From Lycorma delicatula (taxonomy: Eukaryota; Arthropoda; Insecta; Hemiptera; Fulgoridae), in the NCBI RefSeq assembly GCF_047948215.1, contig NC_134456.1, positions 56,809,959 through 56,873,958 of the forward strand: 64,000 nucleotides of DNA. The letters are read 5' to 3'. Shown piece by piece: positions 1 through 13,119 of this stretch (position 1 is its first letter; each line of letters begins with the position of its first letter). Made by a program: the position numbers and the translations under genes. The notes beneath the pieces were generated by a model. The model made no database searches, had not been told where the DNA came from, and saw only the letters and a program-made list of their open reading frames with translations.

Positions 1-499
1 AATCATTTAATGACAAATTCAGAACGGAACGCCTACCAAATTCAAAAACTGAATTTCAATTCTGTTTGACCTAAGTTAACGTAAAATTTATATAAATTTA
101 GATTGTTATTGATTTTTTTTCGATTTTAGATAATTAATTTTCTATTGAATCGAGTCAAAGTATACAAGGTATTTTTACAAGAGAAAGAGGTAGGTTAAGT
201 ATTCACTTTAAAAAACCGTCCAGAAATAAATATCAACTGCATTTCATTACGTTTATAATTCTGAAGTGCAACAGTATATTCAATTAATTGAAAAGGATAG
301 TTGAAAAGCATTTCAGTCCTCACTTTTATTGATAATTCTGATATGGAATGTATCGTATTTTCCGGTACACAAGACGCATCCGAAACTTAAACACAAATTT
401 TCAGGAAAAAACAAAATTGAAAGTATAAGAGTAACAATAATTAAAAATTAAAAATAGTGTAATAGCTCGCAATTCTGTAAAGGCTTTTAAACGGGGCAC
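1..499. other. AT-rich sequence, no gene seen
   Basis: Low-complexity AT-rich DNA with no reading frame, RNA gene or repeat that I recognise. It borders the 3' end of the pogo-like relic on the minus strand. Confidence 0.5.
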
Positions 500-1392
500 T
501 GACCTTATATAACTCCAAACCCACTGCAGTGGAGAGCAAATCCGTGACACTGACATCTAAATCTTCTCCCCCACTCACTTTATTGTTACCATCAAAGTCT
601 GCTTCCTCCTCTTCTTATCATCATTGTCCATTTACAAAAAAATTATCCTTACTTAACATCAACGTCATTACTGATATACAACAGTTAAGAAGAAATCTAA
701 TGATAATTTGGTCGTTCATGTGTGACCATGAACGACCTTCAACTACTCGCACATCTGAGTGATAATGGGCGGTTTCAGAGCCCCTTCAACAGGCGTCACC
801 TGATGAACACTGGTGTCCATCATCCGTTTGTTCCACTCTTCTCTCGTGTACACTTTAAAAGGTTTGTTTAATAAAACATCAACGGACTGTAGATGAGATG
901 TGATAGTCATCCTGGAATAACAACCAATTCGATATTGCACAGTTGGAATTTTTGCTTGATGGACACCATCAAGTGTGATCATAACTGATCAGGTACAAGA
1001 AGAACTTTCTTCTTCAGTATCGTACCTTTCCTCCTTCTCACACTTTAACAATTCATACTTTCATACCATTTTCATCCACATTCGCAACCACAAATGTCAG
1101 TATCTTTTCCTTAGGTTGAGTCTTCCGCTTGGAAATTATCATCGGCGGCAGGTGAAATTATTCATCAGCACAAAACACAAGTATTACAGTGTAGTGTGTT
1201 TTTTTATGTCTACACGTTTTTGCTGTAACGCTATTTTTAGCTTTCTCCGCAACAGTCATATTTGAGAGTTCATCAAATGTGAGCAGCGGCGTTCCATCCA
1301 TTTTTGCTACTTGTCCTATTTTAAAATTGTTATTTTTCGTTGCTGAATCACAAATTGTTGAAAGGACATCATTTTATTTTAAAATTAATTTG
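500..1392 (-). pseudogene. pogo/Tigger-like transposase (DDE_1 type) relic
   Basis: This is a broken transposase of the pogo/Tigger group, whose members cut and paste DNA in the nucleus. Read on the minus strand from about 1390 downward, the pieces come in family order. First is MDGTPLLTFD near 1300, where the usual MDETP motif keeps the catalytic Asp but has Gly in place of Glu. Then come KKTHYTVILVFCAD near 1200, PPMIISKRKTQPKEK near 1130, and SHLQSVDVLLNKPFK near 890, which matches the LQPLDV..NKPFK block and keeps its Asp. Last is an IIIRFLLNCCIS stretch near 690. The frame changes several times and stops interrupt it, so no product is made. The N-terminal DNA-binding domain is missing. 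I did not find terminal repeats or target duplications. The order and spacing of five motifs make the family call fairly safe; the exact subfamily is open. Confidence 0.75.
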
Positions 1393-4300
1393 GCATTATG
1401 TAACAAATTTTAGTTAAACACAGTATACATACATTCGTAAACTCGACTCAGTAACTCATTAATCTGGTGAGAGAACTTCAGCAGGATTCCTCCAATGACA
1501 GCCCGTGTTATGCAAGAAGTCTCAAGAAGGTCAAGAACGCTGTTGCGTTATCTGTCTCAATAAAGTTCTTAAGATATCAAAAGGGGTGCCACGATATACA
1601 TCTTTAAAGTCAAAAGACAACGCGCAAGGCTTTCAGAAATAATCGAAACCTTTACGATAAAAGACGCACTTTATCTTTAAGGCCTATTTTAAGGGCCTTA
1701 TACACCAGTAGCAAGGTATGTTACTCTTAATTGTCGCTTAAATAACGACTTCCGGCCAGTCTATACCCATTAACGTTATCATAAAACTTCAACATGTGCG
1801 ATAAAGAAAAACATCAAAAACAAAAACTTTTATAAGTTTTTGTTTTTGTTTTTAGTTTCTAACAGTCAGAAGACTGCATAACGTAGAATTTAGGTCTTCG
1901 GTAAGACTGTAGATGGCATATTTTTATAACCTGTTCATTACACAAAACCGAAACGTCAGGGAAGCCGTGAAATAAACTAGTTCCTATTGATTTTCAAAAA
2001 TAAACAACTGGGCGGTGTTTTACTCAAATTTGAAGGTATTTTTTTTAATACATTTTTTTACTAATTTCCATAAAGTCGATTAAAAATTCTAATGTGTGAA
2101 ATAAGGATCTAAATTTCAAAAAACGAGTCCATGATTAAAAAAAAAGAATTAATTATTTACGAACCAGTACCTTTTCTAGATTTAAATCTTGATAATTTTA
2201 AATAATTCAAATTGCTGTAGTTACATGAACATGTTCATGTTTTTAGATTTAGAGGTTCAATGCTACTTCTGTTGTAAAGGCATAATTCCAATGAAAGGAT
2301 TTCAACAAAATATTAAACGAATTCAGAGATTCAGGGACTCTAACCTAGCTAGACGGTAAGGCGAGCAAAGCGAACCCTGACCGACTAGTACTTTAATATA
2401 AAATAAATAACATTTAAAAAATTACGATAATAAAACTATCAATAATAATTAAGAAAATAACATTAGGTATATAATATAATTCAAACAAACTATACATAAA
2501 ATTCAAATATTTAAGTCCAAAGAATAAGATCTATTTCAAGCTGGAATTACAAAAATAAAGTCCAAGAGGCAACATCTCGTTAATTAAAGTTGGGTAATAT
2601 TATGCTCAGTTTTAAGATAAAAAATAAAATACGTAAAGCATTTTTTAAATTATATACTTGGTTATGTTTAATCACGCATAATTTTTTCTTAATTTTAATA
2701 AAATGTTAAATTTTTAGAGGCCTTCCTTTTTTTATTTCTACAAAAAAACTGCAAAAATGTATTTTTCTTATAAAAATATTTAAGCTTATGTAATTCAATT
2801 AATTTGCACCGACTTGATTTTATTTGTTTTTAACAACGTCAACCTTAATTAAAAAAGCAGAAAGACGTTTAGACATTTTAGAGAAAATTTAATAACATAA
2901 CTTTAGGTAAACTCTTGTCTCAGTTATAGTTTACCCTTTTAAGTTGATTTGATATTTTAACCGTATCAAATCCGGCAATATCTTAAAAAAATATACAAAA
3001 AATAGAAGTGTTAAAAATGACGTAAGATCCAGTTTCGCAAATCATAAACGTAAAATGCCTTCTTATTTTCGGAGTCAACAAGTGTGAATATAACATTGTG
3101 TAACCAAAAATACATAAGGTAGCAAATCTAATAAGATGTTAAATAACAATTCAACAGTAATTTTTTGAAATAATATTAAAAATAAGACAAACAAAACATC
3201 CGAGTGGAGGAGTGTTTATATATATTTTTTTAAAAACGTTTTATTATAATGAATTTCCTTCAGAATATGAATCCAAATCTGGACTTACCTTTACAATACT
3301 CAAATTAGTGAGGTTATCATAATATGCAAGAATATTAGCTTTAGTCGTATAACTCGAGATCGTGATACATATTTTATAAGCGCAAAATTTATTTTTTTTA
3401 TAATTATAGTTCATGGTAAACGATTAACTTAGGATAAACAGTAAAAACGTTATTAAATTTGTGATAATTGCGGAAACACCCAATTGCTTGACAAATTTTA
3501 TTATTCTTTTAAAATAATATTAAAAGAATTTTATTGTTGAAAATGATGTAGTAGAAAAAAGCATAAGAGGTAACTCAGCGAACGAACCGACTCTCTGAGG
3601 ATTATACTCGATATCTAAAAAATAAGAACCTCCACAATAGTTAATCACTTATAATGCTTTTCAAATTTATATCCACCATACGCCTACTGATAACCTTGCA
3701 GACATTTTTTATTGACGGATGACTTATGAATATTAAAAATAAATCGTTATACTCGTTTCTTTCATTTAGCGTATTCCATACTTAAAATTCATTCTATACG
3801 CATACCGCTGAAAATCAAAGTAAAGAAAGACCGATGGCAGATAATATTTTATTTTTTAATCTTTTCTAACTAAATATTAAAAAAATATTAAGAATCTTCG
3901 ATCGAACTTGAAGGCTTACTGCATCACTAAAATCTTAAAAATAAAATATAAACAGATAAAATAATAAAATAAGGATAAACTCTATTTTATTTAGATTACT
4001 TACCTAAAATTTTCTAAGTTAATGTTTGGTTAATAAGAAAATAATTGAATAATTGGTTATTAATCTATATGTATTTAAAATAATTGGCAGAAATCTTGAC
4101 AGAGTCTCCCAACCACTAGACTGATTTCGCCAATTTTCTTTCTATGAAAACTTAGATATATCATCAATGAACATAATCAGATAATATACCCCTATATATA
4201 ACATCACAGCAGTCTTGTGTAATAATTTAAATAAAAAATTAAGTTTTTAATTAATTGTATATTGCATTAGCACTTAAATGAAATTTAAAAACATTACAGT

Positions 4301-4870
4301 AGATTCTAACATCATAAATACCACTACGAATTTGTTTAATTAAAACAATATATATATATTTATCTACTCGCGGTTTTTCTGGTATAAACTAGATTGTCTT
4401 ATTAAGCAAAGACCGGTCGACGTTAAAAACTTGGCTAAATATAGTGAGGTTCTGTCTGTGAAGAGTGGAAGCTTTAAATGTCGAAATCTACAATGGCTTT
4501 GATTTATAATTTTATTGTTGTCATCCAACGGCGCCTACACCACTCATCCATAACGTTGTTAGTAAGTGGAATAATTTAATTGAGGCAGATGCGCACTTGG
4601 CATTCCATTATTCAGCTCGGCTTCATGACGTACCGATCGCTACTCTCTCTCAACGTTCGCTAATCCGCTCCATCATACAAGCGGTATTATAATTTTAGCG
4701 TACTAAAATTTGTAACATAATTAACAATCATGATACGTATGCATACGATTGTATGCATACACGTGCACAAACATACGCAACATATACTGTACAGTCAGCA
4801 GCTCGCTTTAATAGGGGAGGCTGGTATTACAGTTTACGTTCCTAAAATAAATAAAAAGATACGAGGTATA
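1393..4870. other. AT-rich intergenic DNA
   Basis: No gene or recognisable transposon. A 14-bp perfect inverted repeat with a 4-nt centre lies at 1816-1829/1834-1847. The segment 4480-4690 is less AT-rich than its surroundings but shows no reading frame or motif I can name. Around 4735-4765 a short 10-bp palindromic motif (GTATGCATAC) occurs twice. Confidence 0.45.
1816..1847. repeat. Short perfect inverted repeat (14-bp arms)
   Basis: Arms at 1816-1829 and 1834-1847 are exact reverse complements (AAAAACAAAAACTT) around a TTAT centre. It could form a small hairpin. Its A/T-only composition apart from two C positions means it may have arisen by simple slippage. Confidence 0.6.
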
Positions 4871-5510
4871 TATTAAAATCCCTTCTGCGGTGTCCCTTTT
4901 TATAAAACAACACAGATACATGAAAATGTGATTTGAATATAATTTTTATTCAATTCATACTTTTCTCTCTTTCTGATCAGTAAAACATACACATACGACC
5001 GAAATACTGAATCTGGTGAATAGGGATCAAAGCCATTAACTAACCATTAAATTTATCATAAAATTTCAGATATAAGAAAATTCCCGCATTTCTAGAAAAG
5101 TGTTCCGAAAAATGTTCGCCAAAACGTTTTAAAAAAATATCCAGCTCCTAAATCGATATTTGCAATTATTTCGCTCTTAAAATTTTGTAGCCGAAAAATT
5201 CGTGAAAGCTTTGAATTCATCTATTCTCTCCAGAAACTTGTTTGTATTAATATAAAGATCCAAATTAATGAATGGACAAATGCAACGTAAGAACTTCACA
5301 TTAATAGACTGAGGTATATTATAGAATTTGAGCCACCTATTTACAAAAAAAAAAAAAATCAGTCTTGTAATTTTAAATAAATCTTTTTCGAGAATATACA
5401 GAAAAAGTTAAGGTGATCGTTAAATTAATCCCTTTATTAGACAGAAGAAAATTATAAAGGAAAGAAGTGAGAATATGAATTGTATAGCTTCATCAAGTAA
5501 ATTCTAATTT

Positions 5511-5846
5511 TAGCCATCAATATCATATTTTACTTTACCGTCTAGATAGCGCTGTAGCAGATTAATTTTAGGCCATAAATCGTTCGATATCATCTCATAA
5601 TATCGAATTCCATTGACGATAACTGTATCCCCATTTTCATTTTGAAGTGAAGTACGGTCCAATCAATTCCCCAGCCCAAAATTCGCACCAAACGGTGACG
5701 CGTCGACGATGCATAATGCATAGAAGGAAGAAAAAAAGGTTCTTAAACTTTTTTTTTGGATTTTCTGATCTCCAAATTCGACAATTTTGTTTACTGACAA
5801 AGCCGATGAGAAGAAAATGTGCCTCATCTTCAGCGATGAGGCACAT
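5511..5846 (-). pseudogene. IS630/Tc1/mariner-type transposase fragment
   Basis: A minus-strand piece of the catalytic core of an insect transposase of the IS630/Tc1/mariner superfamily. From 5828 downward it reads DEAHFLLIGFVSKQNCRIW, then RVTVWCEFWAGELIGPYF. After a frame change near 5640 it reads VIVNGIRYYEMISNDLWPKI. These match the block around the first catalytic Asp (usually FSDEAHF), the VTVWC..IIGPYFF block and the VNG.RY..M...LWP block. The N-terminal helix-turn-helix half and the two later catalytic acids are not recognisable. Possible element ends are GGTGTCCC near 4880-4888 and GGGACACCC near 6016-6024, which are inverted and about 1.1 kb apart; this pairing is weak. No functional product is expected. 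Confidence 0.7.
5817..5846. repeat. Perfect palindrome overlapping the transposase DEAHF codons
   Basis: Arms ATGTGCCTCATC (5817-5828) and GATGAGGCACAT (5835-5846) are perfect 12-bp reverse complements around TTCAGC. DEAHF is encoded on the minus strand here, while the plus strand of the other arm spells FSDEAH. The motif is therefore present in both orientations, as a local inverted copying event would leave it. Confidence 0.75.
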
Positions 5847-6029
5847 GAAAACTCGATACCAACTCGTTGTATTGTTATTTTACGATTTCCACGCGTTGTC
5901 CTAGTATGAACTTTTCTATAATTTTCCTCTATTTTTTTACTGATAACAGCAAATAAAAATATCTACTCTGATTTTACCGCGAAAAAATGACAAATTAAAA
6001 ATATAAGTTCATTTTGGGACACCCTTTAA

Positions 6030-9000
6030 TTGGACGTCGGGAACAAAAATTCGGTATTCTTGCGCAGTTCTGTGCAAGGATTTCTTTGAAATTTATACAC
6101 TATTAATAAAAGTGTAATTAGATTTCCAAAATACATGGGTATTTAATACAAATATTACGTTGCTTAGCATCTGCAACAGAAAAATATTTCTATTATTCCA
6201 GGAATTGAAAAAAAAATGGATAAGTACATTTTTAAAGAGCCGAGGAAGAGAAGAAAACAAAACAAAAAATGTCTAGAATAATACTATTACTAAAATAATA
6301 GAATAAAGTATAAAATAATAATAGTAGTAATAGTATCAGAATAAAAGTTTTCTCGAAAAACATACAAATTTACATTCACTTGTATCTTTTAAAATTGTTT
6401 GGCTGAAATATGAAATAATTTTCCCCGAGAAAGAAAAATCGTTGTTTTATTCCATTAATATTTTTGAAAAATGATACGTAAAGTATATTATTACGTTGTA
6501 TACTCTTATTCATTGTTTTGGAATATGTACTATTTCAAAACCACGAATAAAATAAAATAATCAATATTTTTGCAGAATAGGTTAACAAAGAAGATAGTAA
6601 CAAAAACTAAAATGTTTTTCAAATATCAATAAATACAAGAAATAGGATGTGCTTTTACAATAAAGTTCTTTACCCGATGAAAAGACGACTAACTTAACAG
6701 AACTGGACAAACTAACACAAGAAAAAAACTGTTAAGATAAGAAAAGGGATAGAGATTTCTATATAAAAGAAAATTACTGGAGAATACAAATATAAATTAA
6801 GCCAAGTAGATTGTTGAATCGCTATTTTAAAATTTTAATACTGTAAAAGATAGGAAAATGGTAAATGGATTTCTACAATTACAATACAATATCTTTAGTT
6901 GTAATTTTCGACTGTAAATGATTATATTATTCACCATATTCCACACTGGAAGAAAAAGGAGCGCAACAGAAGACTGAATACTTAAATTTAATCGAGCTGG
7001 TAAAATTATAAGGTTGGGTTCAGTTTACAAACAAAAAACTGGAAAAGGAAAATTAAAAATGAGAAGTTGATAAGAAAAGAAGTCCTTTAAAAGAAAAATT
7101 AATTAATAGTAGTGAAACCGGATTATTAGGTGACAAAAACAGTAAAAAAAAAACTTTTGAATGTTAAGTGAAATCTACGAATTTCACCTTTCAAAATCCT
7201 AGATGTAATGCAAGTTGAAATAGTTTAATAAAACAGATTTTACTGATGGTCAATGTTAAAATACAATAAAGTTTGATACTCCAGAATACTAAATGCAAAA
7301 CATAGGAAAATTAAATTTAAAAAAAAAAAAACGTTGTTAGAATGAAATAAATATTGAAAAATATTTAGCCACCAATTTCCACATACGGATATGTTTGATA
7401 CAAAACAGAGCACATTATAAAGCAGATAAATATAATCTAACCAAACTTAACCTACGCTCGCTAGATTATAATTTTATTTATTTATTTCTTATTTAAATAC
7501 AGCGTTTCAGTGCTGCCATCTAAGAATTAACTAACTAATTATTGGTCAACGGGATATTAGGCGGACGGCTATTAGTCGTCTGCAATTTCGTGCGAAATTG
7601 TATACAGTTTGTTAATTAAACATGTATTCAATTAAATAAACAATTTGATTGGAGTTTTAACGGTAGTATTTTCACACTGAGGCACCAAAACAGTACTTGT
7701 AAAACTTGTAATTCATTTTAGATTTAATAATTTTCTTAACACTCCAGCACATATTTGATTGTTTTGTAAGGCGTGACGTCATACGACAGGCCATGACAAT
7801 TTGGAACGTTTTAGCGGGAAAATTTTAATCGGTTTTAAAAAATGCAAAATACATCGTGTAAATGATCGATTATGTGTTATAATGTTTATATTTTAATAAA
7901 ATAGACCGTGACTCATAATATAAACCGGTTTCTCAAAAACAGTCAACTAGCCTATTCGTTTAATGTAATAAAAAACTAGGAAATAAAACATATTTACCTA
8001 TTTCTTAATCTATGAAATAGATTCAGTACATAAAACCTTTCAGTACATAAATAACTATAAAAATGAAGTGAATTTATTACAGTTAAGAAAATCCAAATGA
8101 ATTTTATTTACAAAAACTAATTTTTTCTTACTTTCAAATATAAATCTTTCTCGAATGAAGAAAGACAAACATCACCTGACATTTCATCACGTCTTGACAT
8201 CTCAGTCTAACCACTAAAATGCTATAACCTGAAAATTCTATACCGAGACTGCAGATCTCCATAAAGATAAATGGATAAACAGAGTCACCCAATAAAAATT
8301 TAAAGTAATTTTATGAATTATTTCACAAAATTTATTCAGATTAGAATTCAATTGCAGATTATATAGATTGTCTCATATATGTGTCGGTATGCTGTTACGA
8401 TGGCAGCCTGAAAATGAACTGTTTTCGAACTTGCCTGGAAGTGGTCAAGAAAAATTTTGATCAAAGCATACCACAAAATACATAATTAATAAAAGAAGGA
8501 TGTTGTATAGACCAAATTAATATGTAAAAATAATAATTATATGAAATAATAAAATCAGCATCTAAATTTATAAACATTTTTAATAAGTTAATTTAAAATT
8601 ATTAGATGCGTACTACTATGACACAAGTTAAACAACGGTACATATTTAAATAATAAATATAGCAAATACACGTTAATATATAATACTTAATAAATACACG
8701 TTAAGTAATTTATTGCAAATGGTAGTGAAAGCAAAAGAATTTTACTAAATATCAGCCTATATGACTCGAATTAACCGGTATCAAAGAACTGAACACTCAT
8801 TTTGGTGTATTGAAAGTTCTTTGACATTTTGAAAAAGCTGAAATTTAATGTTATATTTTAAACGGGAATAAGAGTCTCGTAACATAATAAATATTTAATA
8901 ATCTTGAAAAGTTTAAAGTGAAACGTTGAGATGAGAATCAAATTCCAACCAGTGGGTAGTCGAATTGAACTAGTGATTTCTTAGCTTACTTATTAAAGTT

Positions 9001-10208
9001 CTTATCGTAATAAGTGTAAGAACAGTAAAAATGGAATGAAATAAAGAAAAACGCACGCATATTAATTTAATATTATATTTTTACTTTTAGTTGTAATATT
9101 TTCAGCTTATATACTCTAAATACCGTTGCGAACAAATAAAAATTATTTTGATTAATAGCTATTCTAGTTCATTTATATCGTTTCTATAAAAAATGAATGT
9201 CGGCTTGCCATCCCGATGCACACTTCCTTCACCTCATTAATCACTGTATTCTACCTTCCGTTATAGACTAAGCTTATATTTATGTTATAAAATATTATTT
9301 CCCCTTTTACAATTTCCATAATGTATTGAGAAAATTAATTAGCTACAACGAGTTTCATAAATTTTATCACGTAATTTTTTATATTATACAAAAATATTCA
9401 CACCGATCGTAAAACTGTATTACGGATACCACGTACGTGTACTAGTAAGATGCATTCAGTAAATTTTAAGTCATATCCCAACTACTCAAAGATTTCTTTG
9501 AGTAAAAAACCCACATTTTATACTAACCAATAATTATGTAGAATGACAGAATATACCACCATCCAATTACATTAAGATCCAAAACTAATCTAGTTTAATT
9601 TATTTTAGAGCATGGTTTTTATTTAGGAAATATCTTCAGAAAGAACAAAGTGAGGAACGAACCAAGTTCTTCAACCTCACAGACACGAAATCGGACGCAG
9701 AATAAAACACCATAGGATTATGCCACTGCGTAGTCTAATCAAATCAAACATGTTGATAAACTGTTAAAATATCTACAAAAACTTTTAAAAAATACTGACA
9801 TCATCCTACTAAATAATTACTAACAGTAAAATATAGACATTGTTGAATATAATGGGTATAATTAATAAGAAAAGAATAAAATTTCATACTTTGCCTATAA
9901 AAACATTATATCCTAAAAAATGAAAAATTCCATATATCACTTTTTGAAATAAGCCCATTTGGGTCTTCAATAAAGAATAAGATGATGACTAGGTGTGTTC
10001 CGATATCCAAATTTTTTTTTCTAGAAAATAAAAATAAAACAATATCATTAATTTACTTAACTGCTGTAACCACACGAATGGTTTTTCAGCTGAAAGAAGC
10101 AAATAACACATGTACATTAATTACAAATTGTAACATATAAATGGTAAAATACAAAGTAGCTTACGTATGTAATAAAATAGGATACTTTCAGTTATGACCA
10201 TGTATTCT
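6030..10208. other. AT-rich intergenic DNA
   Basis: About 4.2 kb with no recognisable gene or transposon. Small inverted repeats occur at about 8784-8826 (CAAAGAACT arms, long spacer) and 9484-9503 (ACTCAAAGA arms, 2-nt centre). The segment 7440-7850 is a little richer in G and C and holds the possible regulatory motifs listed separately. Confidence 0.45.
7774..7821. promoter_or_regulatory. Possible CRE and E2F-like sites
   Basis: A perfect TGACGTCA (7774-7781), the consensus for CREB/ATF factors, lies about 30 bp before TTTAGCGGGAAA (7810-7821), which resembles an E2F/DP site. No transcript or open reading frame is visible nearby. Short motifs of this kind occur by chance, so this is only a pointer. 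Confidence 0.15.
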
Positions 10209-10228
10209 TTAACCCTTAGCTGACCGAT

Positions 10229-10318
10229 GGTACTCACAAGTACCAGATGTATTTTTCCAATATTCAGTTTTATACATTCACTAAAGCATGCGAGGACTCG
10301 TCGGTACTCACAAGTATC
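10229..10318. repeat. Subterminal palindromic repeats of the piggyBac-like element
   Basis: GGTACTCACAAGTACC (10229-10244) and a near copy (10303-10318) each have 6-bp arms around a 4-nt centre. Related sequence lies at the right end (12966-12981). Their position just inside both termini suggests transposase recognition, which is inference. Confidence 0.6.
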
Positions 10319-10712
10319 GTTTTAACTACTGAAAAACAGTAAAAAAAAGTAGTGTTGGCAGCCCTGAAAAACGATCAAGTGGCTGTTAAAAATGTTGTTG
10401 CTGTGGTTACCCATGATGTTGGTTTGGTTGACTTCAACCTGTTTGTGTATTGTATAGTGAAATAATAAACATTAATATACGCTTAATTCTTAAAGTTTGG
10501 TTGATCAGTTGTCGTGAGAAACATAAAAAGAAAGGATTTATTGTTTATGTTGTTAGAAACGGTGCATTATTGGAAGTGGACTTGTAAGTACCGACGGGCT
10601 CCTTGAGTGTTGTTTTAGGTTCGATTACCTAACCTAAAAACAGTTGTCAATATTTAGTGTGCTGATTGGTATTTATTTTTTTGTTTTATCGTTAGTTATT
10701 TATTTATTCAAT

Positions 10713-12513
10713 ATGGATACAATTGTGACTGATAGTGAAATTATTAATTATTTGGACGAATTAGATTTAGATAACAATTTTGAAACAGATATTGAAGATG
10801 ATGATGACAATGCTGTATGTGTAAATGTAAGTAATCCAAGTGAAAACAATGAAACTATCTTTGAAACTAGACAGAATACTAATAATATGTTTGACTTAGT
10901 TTTCGATGAAGAAATTACTAGAATTAGAGAGGTTGTACCTGAGAGCATATCAAATAAAAATTAAAAGACTAAAAAAGTTGATAGTAAATGCAGTGCTAAA
11001 AAACGTAGGCCTAAAAGTAAAACTGTGAAAGAACCAACTGGAGAAGAAATACATAGAAAATGGCGTAAACAAGAAAAAGCAACTGTCATATCAGATTATT
11101 CCTTGCCAACAGGTGTTGATTGCAATTTGTTTGCGCATTGCAATACGGGTACTGAAATTTTTATTGAGATCGTTCGTGAAACTCGAAAATACTGTTTATC
11201 AACGTAACCTTTATGCTACCCAGCGGCATAAAAATTTGAGCCTGTCACTAAAAGAACTCCATGTGTTTCTGGGTATAAATATGATCATGGGCTACAATAT
11301 TTTACCGTCATGGAAGGACTACTGGAGTTGTGACCAAGATTTACATAACCCAGAGATAGCAAATACAATGTCAAGAAATAGATTTGATGCTATTTTGTGT
11401 AACCTCCATGTTAATGACAATTCAATCATTCCCAATAACAACCAAGACAAACTTTTCAAAATTAGAACCATGATTCAAACACTAAATAACAAATTTGCAG
11501 TTTCATACAGTGGTAGAAGGCAATTAACTGTTGATGAAACAATGATACGTTTCAAGGGTTGCACCAGTATGAAACAATACAACCCAATGAAACCAATAAA
11601 ACGTGGATTCAAATTATGGACCATTGGTGATATGAAGGGCTATGTAAAAAAATTTAGAGTACATCAGGGTAAAGACGATACACTGCAAGAAGAATCTGAA
11701 AATTTTTCATTGTGTGAACGTGTAGTTTTACATCTTTCGAAAGAAGAATGAGGAAAATCAATAATTATTATTTTAGATAATTTTTTCACAACATTGACCT
11801 TATTAGAAAAACTAAAATCTGAAAATACATTAGCTTGTGGAACAGTTAGAATGAATAGGAAGGGTGTACCACGTAATATGGTACATGATAATGAAATGGA
11901 AAGATACTAAAGTAGTTGCCTTTGCTTCAAACTATCACGGTTCTGAAATTAGTAAAGTGAGCAGAAAATTCCATGATGGGAAAAAACGAGATGTCTCTGC
12001 ACCACTAGTAGCTGCAGACTACAATTCATATATGGGGGGAATTGATCTCGCTGATCGACTACGTACAGTTTATGAAATTAATTGCAGGTGCAAGAAGTGG
12101 TGGCACAGATTATTTTGGGGTTTATTGAAAATTGCGTTCATTAATTCTTATTTAATATTCAGTGAAATAGATGGAAAAATTCCATTGATTGACTTTAGAC
12201 GGTCAGTTGCACGAGGGCTCCTAACATACACTGAACCGAAAAAGGGTTCATTAAACGTAGAAGTCTTGAGCAGCTTCCTGAACAGAATAAAAAGCGCAGA
12301 GGTAAAAGTTTTCCTGTGCCTAAAGATGTTAGGGAGGGAAATCGTGGTGTCAACTGGCCAGTTTTTACAGACATTAGGAGACGGTGTGAAATATGTAGCA
12401 TAAATGGCATTCAATCTCGACCATATAGCAAGTGTAGCCATTGTGGAGTTCATTTATGTTGCAATGATAAAGAAAACTGTTTTGTTGCTTTTCATAAAAT
12501 AACTGAAAAGTAA
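10713..12513 (+). pseudogene. piggyBac-like transposase, broken
   Basis: A relic of a DDE_Tnp_1_7 transposase that would excise and insert the surrounding element at TTAA. The ATG at 10713 opens an acidic N-terminus with an EDDDDN run, typical of the family. TAA at 10962 interrupts it. The same frame continues to 11207, then shifts (somewhere around 11150-11205) to the frame that ends in TGA at 11749. That part holds VDETMIRFKGCTSMKQYN with the first catalytic Asp. After the TGA the same frame gives ILDNFFTTL near 11775 with the second Asp. A shift near 11890 leads to DYNSYMGGIDLADRL near 12025-12070 with the last catalytic Asp. A final shift near 12300 leads to the C-terminal cysteine-rich domain (CEIC...CSHCGVHLCC). 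All three catalytic acids survive, but two stops and three frameshifts prevent a product. Coding order and TIRs agree. Confidence 0.93.
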
Positions 12514-13119
12514 GACTGTAAAACTACGGTAATACTCTGTAAATAGTTATTATAAATGTATAGTTTGTGATAATGTATGGTTTTGGTGTTTATTGACTGC
12601 TGTGTCAGAAGTGTTTCAAAACTTTTTTGTGTTAAAGTGTCATGTTGTTTAATTGATGTGTATCATGTATAATACTATGGCTAAAATAATATCTAAATAA
12701 TGTTCTAAGCTTGAATAGTGATTTTCAATAAGTCAATAAGCAGATAGTTGTATCGCGTGGTATGAAATATTTTTCTAATACATTTATTAGCATAAGAACT
12801 TTTCCTATACATTTCATTTACAAAATTGTGTGTGTAACATAACATATAATGCTTAAAGAAAAGAATAATACTATCTAGTAAGCTAATCCACAACATGTAA
12901 AGAAAATGTCTTAGTCCTTATAAGTTGGCTGAGTGATATGACCTTGTAGCATCTCAGAGCCCAACGGTATTTGTAAGTACCGGGCTTAAATTTCAGCTAA
13001 TTTGTTAAAATTCTTAATATAAGTCATATCCCTGCTTAAATTAGGTCCATCTAAAGAGATATTCATCAGGAAAATTAAAAAAAAAAAGTTATTTCATATC
13101 ATGGTCAGCTAAGGGTTAA

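Larger units (their letters stand above)
10209..13119 (+). mobile_element. piggyBac-like DNA transposon, near full length
   Basis: The element is bounded by TTAA target duplications at 10209-10212 and 13116-13119, the signature of piggyBac insertion. The termini are perfect 13-bp inverted repeats, CCCTTAGCTGACC at 10213-10225 and its complement at 13103-13115. The CCC start fits the family. The body is 2,903 bp, a usual length for piggyBac. Inside lies one transposase relic on the plus strand. Near both ends a motif close to GGTACTCACAAGTACC recurs, at 10229-10244, 10303-10318, 10581-10592 (partial) and 12966-12981. This motif is itself an inverted repeat and may be a subterminal transposase-binding site. 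The element is coding-dead but structurally complete. Confidence 0.93.

Noticed and set aside
529..762. 77-codon plus-strand open frame
   Set aside because: Antisense to the C-terminal end of the pogo-like relic.
4878..6026. Complete mariner-like element around the 5.5-kb transposase piece
   Set aside because: The putative ends share only about 8 bp, so the boundaries are not supported. Only the coding fragment is reported.
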